64,000 bases of DNA from Clarkia xantiana subsp. parviflora (taxonomy: Eukaryota; Streptophyta; Magnoliopsida; Myrtales; Onagraceae): assembly GCA_036873135.1 (NCBI GenBank), contig JAPTYO010000015.1:16223683-16287682 (forward strand), given 5' to 3'. Below, in pieces: positions 52,712 through 61,540 of the stretch. The position numbers and the translations under genes were made by a program. The number at the start of each line of letters is the position of its first letter. Position 1 is the first letter of the stretch. The notes below the pieces were generated by a model. It ran no database searches and was not told the DNA's origin. It worked only from the letters and a program-made list of their open reading frames with translations.

Positions 52712-53857
52712 ATGCAGACGGCTCAGCTTCAGATTCAGCTCCCTGCAGCGGCAAAGCTCCGGCCAAAGTCCGGTCGGACACCTCTCCAGCCCAAGAACAC
52801 TCCATCAGATCCCGTCCCCAAACCTCCGTCCAAACTGAAATCCGATACGATTGAATCTGACAAGGAGAACCGCATCGATTTCGCCACTCCGGTTAAGCTT
52901 GAGCTCGAGCCGATCCTGGATCTGTCGTTAGCTGAGGAGCTTAGCGCAGTAAGGAAGAAGCTGGAGAGGCTTAGGCTGGAGAAGGAGAAGACGGACAAAT
53001 TGCTGAGAGAGAGAGATCTGCTCCTCGATCTGAAGATGAGGGAGATGGATAGCAGAGGCGAAGCTCAGAAGCAAATGGAGATTGAGGTCGATCGGTTGTA
53101 TCGCCTCAAGCAGCTACACATTGCGTGTCTGGTAAATTCAATTATGATCGTGTTTGATTTCTTGCTGTTCTTCGTTTATGACGATGTGGAATCAGTGAAT
53201 CGAACACACAATGAAACCTTCACCGATTCAAATCTGATGCATATTTGAATTGTTGCTGTTGGTGCGTTTTGATGAATGTGAAATCGGTGAATAAAACAAA
53301 ATAGCAGAGAGTGTCACCGATTCAAAACTGATTCATATTTGATTTGTTGCTGTTGGTGTGTTTTGATGAATGTGAAATCGGTGAATAAAACAAAATTGCA
53401 GAGAGTTTCACCGATTTAAAACAGATTTGTCTATCATTTGTTGCTGTTCTTCATTTCTGATGTGAAATCAGTGAAATGAACTTAATTGCAGAGAGTGAGT
53501 TTCAAATCTGATTTACATTTGATTTTTTTGGTGTTCTTCATTTCTGCTTTTCTGATGATGTGAAATCCGATTGTAGAGAGTTTCACCGATTCAATCGTTG
53601 AGAGAGAAGCAACAAGATAAGAAAAATAGCGGATTGAACTCGATTGCATTGGTGAGTCTCCTTCAAAGCTACTTCATTCTTCAGATTAAGGTTCTTCAAT
53701 TTGTTTGCCTCTGTTATTCGAACATCTGAGCAAGTTTCCTTACTCCACACACCTACAGGAACTGAGATTCGATGAAGGATCAGAGGAATCAGTGGGAGAA
53801 AACGAGATTGCAGAGATCCGGTGCTCAATTTCATCGGAATCTGTAGTTAAAAGTTAA
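52712..53857 (+). CDS. Small coiled-coil plant protein with KEN motif
   Basis: Three exons (52712-53131, 53577-53651, 53759-53857) join in phase 0 to encode 197 residues. Residues 1-60 are basic and Pro-rich with KENRIDFATPVK at 51-62; a KEN box can direct APC/C-dependent turnover in cell-cycle proteins, which is only a suggestion here. Residues about 72-135 form a charged coiled coil (LSLAEELSAVRKKLERLRLE, then RDLLLDLKMREMD and EVDRLYRLKQL). Exon 2 encodes RVSPIQSLREKQQDKKNSGL and exon 3 an acidic tail ending SISSESVVKS. I recall plant homologues with the same EVDRLYRLKEL and SPIRSLREK motifs but cannot name the gene with confidence. Intron 1 is made of repeats that copy the exon 2 acceptor. 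Confidence 0.85.
53205..53576 (+). repeat. Tandem repeats in intron 1, each with a decoy splice acceptor
   Basis: Units of about 86-93 bp repeat TTTGATTTGTTGCTGTTGGT, GATGTGAAATCGGTGAA and then GCAGAGAGT-TCACCGATTCA. Copies end at about 53307, 53401 and 53491 before the true acceptor at 53576, and a shorter partial copy lies near 53220. Each unit thus ends in a TTGCAG or TAGCAG acceptor plus the first bases of exon 2. The decoy exons I translated (53307 and 53401) meet a stop within eight codons. Confidence 0.85.
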
Positions 53858-54924
53858 AACTTTTGTTTTGCAACTAGTTTATTTCAAAGTAGAATTATAA
53901 TGGCTCATTGTAATGTTAAAGATATGTATGTATACGTGATGATTGATATTTAAGTGCTTGTCTTGACCAACCCTTGAAGATGGTTTTATGATCAAAAGAG
54001 AAAGTATACTTGAATAAATTGTAGCTGAATAATAGAAAGCTTGCATCTCAAGTAGTTGTGTTGGTCTTTGTATTGAAGTCAAGTGTAAGTGATCAGCCAA
54101 AAAAAGGTCAAGTTTAAGTGTAGTTTGGCCAAGTATGTTGTAGTTTAAGTGAAGTTTGAATTGGTTATGTCCATGTAATGAGTAGTTTGGCCAAGGCTTA
54201 GTTGAAGTCTAGAGACATTTTAATTTAAGTTAGTGGGTAAGCAGTTTACTAACAATTTAAATTTCAGACTTGTTTTTGAAGTTATGTAAGAATGTTGAGT
54301 TTATTTTTGGAATATAGTATGATACCAAACACCCCTTTAATGGTTGACCAAAAAAAAAAAGGGTTAACAGGTCTTTTGGTCTATGATGTTTGACAACTTT
54401 TGGGTTTTGGTCAATGAAGTTTTTTAGGTTAAGAACCTATGAAAGGTCTGAACTATCACCCATGTTAACGGGAGAGGTCTGAAATTGAAAAAGTTAATAA
54501 CAGAGGTCTGAAATTTCAATTTTGTTGATTTGAGGTTTTCCGTCCAAATTTTCTGTTAAATTTAACAGGACCAGGTAAAATTACTGAATTACCCTTTTGC
54601 ACTATTTAATGAATTTAACAGTTAAATTACTGAAATTTGAAATGACAAATATACCCCTGGCCACTAATTTAAACCTCAAACACGTGCATATGACTGGATC
54701 GCGTGGAAGGAAGGAAGGAATGTGTAGGGAAAAAAGAAACAAAGAAAGAAAGAAGACTGGGGCTGCGAGGAAAAATTAGGGTTCCTGAACCCGATTTCAT
54801 CGCGCCCGACCAGGAGCTCGCCTTCCATAGTCTGCCGGAAGCCGCCCAACCAGAAGCTCGCCTGCTCGCCTGCTCACGTGCCCGCTCGCCTGCCTGCCTG
54901 CCTGCGTAGCTGTTGACGGATTTG
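53858..54924. other. Spacer with a one-sided foldback remnant
   Basis: No gene is seen. From about 54370 to 54690 there are AGGTCTGAA and TCCGTCCAAATTTTCTGTTAA words like one arm of the foldback element at 1698-2516; no second arm was recognised. The part from about 54700 is leader-like and runs into the GRF gene. Confidence 0.5.
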
Positions 54925-55772
54925 ATGAAGGAGATCGGTTCGTCGTCAGAATCGAGCCGGCGGAGCCCCACCAATTCGCGCCGGAATGAAAGTTGTTCAC
55001 TGGATGACATCGTTCAGTGTCGCTGCGGCGTCACAGCAGTGGTCAGAAGTTCTGGAAGAACTGGAAGTTTTGGCCGGAGATTCTATGGGTGTCCGTTTTA
55101 CACTGTAAGTTCCCTAATTGGGGCTGGGTATAGTCGGGGTATTCTCAATAATGGCCAATTACGATGAATTGAACCGCAATTGACTGTACATTATCTTCAT
55201 TTTCAGTTAAACCCTAACCCTAAACACTCAATTGATTGTAGATTTTTGAATTTTCATTTAAACCTTAACCATTAACACTCAATTGGTTGTAAATTACTTA
55301 GTTTCCAGTTAAACCATAGCCCTAAACCCTCCCAGTTAAACCATAGACCTAAACCCTCAATTTACTTAACTTTCTTCTTTTTCAGTTAAATATGGATAAT
55401 TCGATGTTTAATAGAATCCTAGCCCTATTCGTATCTGCAGTTACAATACAACGTATGTTAAGCCGGTTTCTGTTGAACTGAGTTACAATGTTATACAAAA
55501 TTGAAGTCATTGGTGTCGAACACTGTTGTTCAATTTGACTGTTTTGTGGTTTCTTCTCGATGTATGGGAGGAAGGGCGACGATTGTGGATTTTTCATGTG
55601 GGTTCAAGAAGGAATGTGTTCCCACTCAAGTAGGGTGGCTGCTATGGCGAAGAGAAAGCTTTCTGACGCCGAAGCAAAACTAAACCGAATTGAGAGGATG
55701 TATCATATTGTAATAGCTTGCTTATGTTTGTTAGTGATAGGTGCTCTATTTGTAGGAAAATATTTTCTCTAA
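54925..55772 (+). CDS. GRF-type zinc-finger protein, possibly broken
   Basis: The first exon (54925-55104) encodes MKEIGSSSESSRRSP, then QCRCGVTAVVRSSGRTGS and FGRRFYGCPFYT, the first half of a GRF zinc finger (C-x-C, GRxFYxC). A later segment from about 55565 encodes KGDDCGFFMWV, the expected second half (C-x-F-F-x-W). It continues into a coiled stretch (KRKLSDAEAKLNRIERM) and a C-terminal membrane segment (HIVIACLCLLVIGALFVG), ending at 55772. Small GRF proteins with a coiled coil and tail anchor are common and multi-copy in plants. The donor at 55105 is GTAAGT, but the best acceptor near 55572 would give the wrong phase. An exon may be missed, or the gene is a pseudogene. Confidence 0.55.
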
Positions 55773-55934
55773 GTGAAACAACTGTTTTATTGTGTTGACC
55801 AGTTGTAAGTTTTAGAAGGGTTGATTTTGAAGAACATGTGTATGTATGAAGTAGAATGTTTGGAAGTTTTAGTATTGGGTTGAACAAGGCTATGAAGTTT
55901 ATGTTTTGTAGTTTTAATGTTGTTGTTTTGTAGA

Positions 55935-56627
55935 TGTTAGGTTCCGGGATCTGGGTCAACGGGTGGTCGGCTCAAATCTCGTTCCTCACTGGAGATGTGG
56001 ATGATCCGGTTCTCTTAGGTTGTACTATCTTAGCTTTCGTCCTTCCTTCCTTAGCTTCTCTTCTCCTTTCGCCCTGCAGAAGGGGCAATACCAGGCACAG
56101 AGGGGGGGGGGGGGGGGGGTGGTGCCTGATGAACCCTCTCCGATGCCTAAGTCAGTATCCTTTTTAGAGAGATAAAGCTAGAGAGATGTCATAGCAAAAT
56201 AATCTAAATTGGCAAGATTCCTCCATGAGTTGTAAAGGTGGGGTATTTATAGGCAACGGTGTCATTAGGTAGCTTAATGACATCGTTAGCCTTTAAACAC
56301 AATTAATTAACCTTTTTAAGCGCATAATTAAGACCTTAGGATTCGGAGGAGGTAGGCGGAGTGGACCGAGCGTGGGAGTCCGAAAGTGGTGTCGGGGCCC
56401 TTGGGGGGGGGGGGAGAAATCCGACCCCCAAGGGTAGGGGTTGGGTGAGGACACCCAACCTCACCTAGGTGAGTTCGTCCCGGCCGGACGGGCACTTCGG
56501 CCCCGTCCGAGCCGTCGATGTTCTCGCGAAGTGTCCGGGTTGAAGTTTCGATTTACAATCATAAATGTGACGATAAAAATACAACGGTTCGGAAGTCAAC
56601 GGGTTCAAATTGGGCGTATATCCATCA
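55935..56627 (-). repeat. 3' LTR of the right Tat-lineage element
   Basis: 693 bp in reverse orientation, TGTTAGGTTCCGGGATC on the left and TATATCCATCA on the right edge. It holds long G runs at about 56103-56119 and 56404-56414. It is about 90 bp shorter than its two relatives, mostly because it has fewer hairpin modules. Confidence 0.9.
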
Positions 56628-57480
56628 CATGCCCCCGAGTCAACCAATGGCCTAACCCTTGATTGACTCTATTTTAGGATGGTATGACACGCGCAATTTG
56701 AAACCGGGGTTTTACCTTCTTTGTCTGAATGTTTGCTTACCCATGGATGCGTGCCTCTGACTCTGCCCCCTGTCTAATGAGATAGAGGAATTGTAAACGT
56801 CAGATTAGCACGGACGTGTGCCTAGGCACGCGTCCGTCTGAGGTAGGAGTAATAAATTTATCTCTGTTACAGGTGCCTACTCAAAAAATACACACTTGCA
56901 CAGGGGTGTGATACGAACGTAATTAAATGACTTATGCTTCAAATTCGTGCCGGGATTTTATCTAAGTGAGGAAAAATTTAGTTTTGGCCACAATTTTTTC
57001 TAAGTATGGGATACTAGAAAATAAACCTTAGGGGATGTTAACTAGGGTGAGCGTGGATTTAACCGTGGTTAATAGGAACTAGTTTTTGAATCTGTCCCTT
57101 GAAATTTTCCTTTCTAAAAATCAACGGTGTTGATTTGGCGACTCTAGAAAAACCCTAATCCTTTGTATTATAAAAGGAGAAGTGATTACCTCATTCTCAT
57201 TGTCCTTTTCTCTTCTTTTCCTTTTGGCGGTGGGGTTTCTGGTCAGGCTTGTTTCTCGGGGCGCGCGTCGCATTGAGGTATGTGTTTTCTCTTTTTGTGT
57301 AAGCATTGCCTTTGAGGGATTTAATTCTGCTTCTCCTTCAATCGTTTCCTTATTTGTCTCGTTCTTGATTTGTATGTTTTCACGGTAATGTAGTCCTATT
57401 TGATTCGTCACTTTTCCATCTTTTTACTCTCATGTTTCCGCTTATTGGCGGGTGAAGTCTTCTATATTGGGATCATAATT
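56628..57480. other. 3' untranslated region of the Tat element
   Basis: Sequence between the polypurine tract and the 66 bp array. On the plus strand, AG-GT sites such as the one near 57276 could mark leader exons of the antisense gene, but none can be fixed. Confidence 0.45.
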
Positions 57481-57488
57481 ATCTCCTT

Positions 57489-57971
57489 TTGCCCCTTGTC
57501 TTTGCTTGTTGGCCCGTGGGTCTCTCTGTGCTGGGGGTTGTAACTATCTCCCTCTGCCTTCTAGCCTCTGCCTATTGGCTGATGAGGTTTCCTTATGCTG
57601 GGGGTTATGACTATTTCCCCCTGCCCCCTGCCTCCGCCTGTTGGCTGGTGGGGTCTCCTTATGCTGGGGGTTATGACTATCTTCCCCTGTCCTCTGCCTC
57701 TGCTTGTTGGCTGGTGGGGTCTCCTTATGCTGGGGGTTATGACTATCTCCCCCTGCCCCCTGCCTCTGCCTATTGGCTGGTGGGGTTTCCTTATGCTGGG
57801 GGTTATGACTATCTCCCCCTGCCCCCTGCCTCTACCTATTGGCTGGTGGGGTTTCCTTATGCTGGGGGTTATGACTATCTCCCCTTGCCCCCTGCCTCTG
57901 CCTATTGGCTGGTGGGGTTTTCCTTGTCGTCTTTCTATTCTTGTCTTTTGGTTTTGTATCCATCACTTTAG
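57489..57971 (+). repeat. 66 bp tandem array that stays open on the plus strand
   Basis: Unit CCTTATGCTGGGGGTTATGA followed by CTATCTCCCCCTGCCCCCTG and CCTCTGCCTATTGGCTGGTG begins at about 57591, 57657, 57723, 57789 and 57855, with degenerate copies either side. Because 66 is divisible by three, the plus strand carries an open 22-residue repeat (PYAGGYDYLPLPPASAYWLV). Whether it is translated is unknown; arrays here are typical of Tat 3' regions. Confidence 0.88.
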
Positions 57972-58066
57972 GGAGATGAGTTCGTATCTCTTGTCTACTG
58001 TTTGCTTTCTGTTTTCCTTGGACTAAGCCTGTGTTTTTTCTGGTCAGCAGAACTTTCTGGTGATTG

Positions 58067-59130
58067 ATGAGGAGTAAGAGGCCAGTACGTGTGGGAGTGG
58101 TTAATTCCGGGACCGGATCTTCGATTGCAAAAAGATCGGTTTTCTATGGTGCGGGGAGGTGTTCTCTAACTGGAGGTAAGGGTGGTGACGTTAGGGTGCC
58201 ATCTTCTTTCTATATTGATGCCCCCCAATCGAAGGTCCGGGAGCCGTCTTTTCCTTCCTCCCTGTTTGGTGAGTTCTTGAGCAACTGAGTTTCCTTAATG
58301 TATATTGGTATTTACTCTGTGCTTTGTTATAGGTAGACTTCGTCTTCCACGTCTGAGTCGGAAGGAGCTGTCTCGTCCACCTGTTGATGGTATTGTTGGG
58401 TCTGAGTGGGCGCCTTATTATGGGCGTGGGGCTCGTTTTGACAATCAATCTTCTTTGCAAACTCCTGAGGTTGGAGTTCGTGTTCTGCAGTCTGCTGTTC
58501 CTCCTGCTGATCGTGTGTTCCTCTCCAAAGGGTCGGAGGCAACTTATGAGTTGGCTCGTGATGTGTTGGCTCGTTATGCTCCTGTAATGTTATTAACCAT
58601 TTTATCCTTTGGCATACTTCTTCTCCATGCGTTATCCGTCTCATCTTTTATTTTTGTTGTAGGGTATGGCCGACCTTGTTAATTTATCCACCCTTGCTAT
58701 TCATCTTGCTGAGGAGAGGAAGGTGTACGAGGACATTTGTGTCTCCCTTAACTCCAGTCTTATTAGCTGTTTGGAGCATAGTCGCATTACTGATTTGCGG
58801 TGCCGGGACTTGGAGGGTCGCATTGCTCTTCTCAATGAAGAGGTTGAGGCGTTGAAACAAAGGTCTTATCGTGATGAGACACTCCGGGCTGCTGAGTTAG
58901 TCTCTCTGGAGGAAATGTTTCGTATGGAGGCGAAGGAGTGTGCCATTGCTGAGTATAAGGCCTCTTCCGCTTATCAGGCTGCTATGGACGTTCGCTGCTC
59001 TGTGGCGAAACGTATTTCCTTTAAGGAGATTCTTGAGCGTATTCACATGATTGCTCCTGACTTTCCTTTCTCTCGTCTTGGTGATTTGTCAGACTTTGCA
59101 CTTAAGCATATTGCGAAGATAAAGGAATAG
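58067..59130 (+). CDS. Antisense spliced gene of the Tat element
   Basis: Three exons (58067-58268, 58333-58583, 58663-59130) join cleanly (phase 1, then phase 0) with GTGAGT, GTAATG donors and TATAG, TGTAG acceptors. They encode 306 residues with no lesion. It runs opposite to gag-pol, in the 3' region. The N-terminal part is basic (MRSKRPVRVGVVNSGTGSS). The middle contains LSRKELSRPPVDGIVGSEW. The C-terminal half is helical with a coiled coil (LEGRIALLNEEVEALKQRS) and ends LGDSDFALKHIAKIKE-like (exactly GDLSDFALKHIAKIKE). Additional antisense frames are known in Tat-clade elements such as Grande and Retand; their function is not established. No known domain is recognised. Confidence 0.78.
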
Positions 59131-59519
59131 TACCCCTATTTATTGTGGTAGTCTCGTGTGTTTGTGAGTTGTGGTTGTCTTTAGAGTTTAAAACTCCACC
59201 TTTCTTAGTGTTGCCATCTTTGTCTGATACACTTGTTTATACTCGTTGTATACATGGCCGTGTGCTTATATCTCTTCTCATGATGTCTCCCTATGCTCTG
59301 TGTATGGTTCTTTGGGTATGGACCCTTTCCTTGGTGTGTTTCCTTTACTTATCCTTCTTTCGTGATTTCCTTCATGTCTTACCTGCCATTTCATAAAGAA
59401 AAAACATTACTTGTTCTTCACATTACTTTACTTAGAAATTTCTTTCTCATGTTATCCTTCTGAGCATGGTATCCTTCTAAGCATGGTATGATGATCTCTT
59501 CTGATACCCCTTACACGGT

Positions 59520-60270
59520 ATACGTTGTACTGTTAGACCAAAGATACGCTCTTGGTGGGCGTCGAAATCTGTTCACGAGACAGGCTCTCGGACGGCACTT
59601 AACGTTTCACAGGATAGGCTCCCGGAGGGCACAGGTTAGTCCACCGATACGTTCTTGACGGGTGTCAAAATCTGTTCACGAGACAGGCTCTCGGACGGCA
59701 CTTAACGTTTCACAGGATAGGCTCCCGGAGGGCTCAGGTTAGACCAAAGATACGCTCCTGGTGGGCGTCGAACTGGTAGTTTGAAATCTACCTCAAGATA
59801 CGCTCTTGGGGGCGTCGAACTGGTAGTGTTTTTTCTACCTCAAGATACGCTCTTGGGGGCGTCGAATCTGGTAGGTTGCAAATCTACCTCAAGATACGCT
59901 CCTGGGGGCGTCGAATTCGTAGTTTTTGGAAACCACTTTCAAGATACGCTCTTGGTGCGTCGAAGGTCGTAGTGTAATAACTACTCTCAAGATACGCTCT
60001 TGGGGGCGTCGAAGGTTGTAGTATGAACACTACTCTCAAGATACGCTCTTGGGGGCGTCGAAATTCGTAGTTTTTGGAAACCACTCTCAAGATACGCTCT
60101 TGGTGCGTCGAAGGTCGTAGTGTAATAACTACTCTCAAGATACGCTCTTGGGGGCGTCGAAGGTCGTAGTATGAACACTACTCTCAAGATACGCTCTTGG
60201 GGGCGTCGAATGTCGTAGTATGGAAACTACTCTCAAGATACGCTCTTGGGGGCGTCGAACCTGTCATTGA
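59520..60270. repeat. 48-50 bp tandem array in the Tat 3' region
   Basis: CAAGATACGCTCTTGGGGGC followed by GTCGAA and a variable GGTAG/CTAC-type spacer recurs about ten times from 59791. Larger mixed units (including CACAGGATAGGCTCCCGGAG) occupy 59520-59760. ACGC and GCGT flank the TCTTGGGG core as a small stem. In reverse complement the mixed unit matches the array at 23376-23640. Confidence 0.88.
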
Positions 60271-60557
60271 CTTGAAGTCATATCTGTGTAAGGATAGCTT
60301 CGTGATTATACCACTACATTCACTGGAAAATACTCTTGAGTAACTACTACTCCCTTAGGAGCATTCATGTTTTTGTACACTCGGGATGCCTTGGTGCACC
60401 AAGACATCCTTTGTAGGAATGAAAGATAGTTGTAGAGTTGGAGTAACTCCGTGAGTTCTCCTTCTCAAAAGTTGTTTTTTGAAAAGCTTGTGAAGCTGAA
60501 GCACGCAAAATGTGAAATATGAAACTAAGGATATGGTCTTTTGCTTGTGCTTTCTTC
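60271..60557. other. Spacer between array and integrase
   Basis: Non-coding element sequence downstream of the pol stop. Nothing else is recognised. Confidence 0.4.
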
Positions 60558-61540
60558 TTATACGTAGTACTTCTTTAGGTGCTCTCCACTGAAGGTGTTT
60601 GTGGAGATATACCCCTCCCCATCTTCGAGGCGGTAAGCGTTTACGTAGGGAACTGACGCTATCTTGTATGGTCCTTCCCACTTCGGAGATAATTTTCTGA
60701 CTTGGTCTAAGTGTGAGAACTCATTCCTTCTTAGTACCAGTTCTCCTACGTGGAATTGTCTCTCCTTGACTTGGCGGTTGTAGTATCTTGCTGAGACAAG
60801 GCGCATTCGTGTCTGTGCTTCTTCTGAATTCCACCTTTTATCCTCCACCATGTCTAAATCTAAAAGTCTTGCTTTGTTGTTCTCATGCTCCTCAAAGTAT
60901 TTGGTCCTCAGTGATTGTACAGCTATTTCTGCTGGTGCCACCGCTTCAGTTCCGTACACTAGGCCAAATGGCGTTTCTCCTGTGGATATCTTTGGTGTTG
61001 TCCGCACTGCCCATAGAACATTTTCCAGCTCATCTACCCAACTTCCCTTGGTGGCGTGGAGTCGTTTCTTTAGGCCATCTAGCACTATCTTGTTTGCCGA
61101 TTCTACCTGTCCGTTTGTCTGAGGGTGCTTTACTGATGCGAAACGGTGGTCTATATTCAATCTTTCGCAATACCACTGCAATTTCTTGCTCTTGAATTGT
61201 GGGCCATTGTCACTTATTATTGCTCTTGGCACCCCGTACCTCGAGACAATGTGAGATTGGATGAAATTGACGACTTGGTCGTCTGTTGTCTTCCCCATTG
61301 CCTTTGCTTCTATCCACTTGGAGAAGTAGTCTATTGCAACAATTATGCAAGTCTTCTGACCTTTTGTTTTTGTTAGGGGGCCTATCAAATCAATCCCCCA
61401 TTGCGCGAAAGGCCATGCTCCTGAGATGGAGCTTAGCTTTGCTGGTGGGGCTGTTATATTTCTGGAGTACCTTTGGCAGTGATCACATTTTTGTACCAAG
61501 TCTGCTACTTCTTTGCTCATTGATGGCCAATAGTATCCTA
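60558..61540 (-). pseudogene. Tat-lineage integrase (3' part of pol)
   Basis: About 320 codons from MSKEVADLVQKCDHCQRYS (the CC half of the HHCC zinc finger). The catalytic core has GIDLIGPLTKTKGQ and IIVAIDYFSKWIEAKAM, then RAIISDNGPQFKSK (second Asp) and HPQTNGQVESANKIVLDGLK (Glu). The C-terminal domain ends with KLSPKWEGPYKIASV. All three acidic residues are present. It is in a different frame from the rest of pol because of a one-base indel near 61537-61545. Confidence 0.92.

Noticed and set aside
60355..60681. Minus frame overlapping the integrase stop as a separate gene
   Set aside because: Out-of-frame shadow of the integrase C-terminus.
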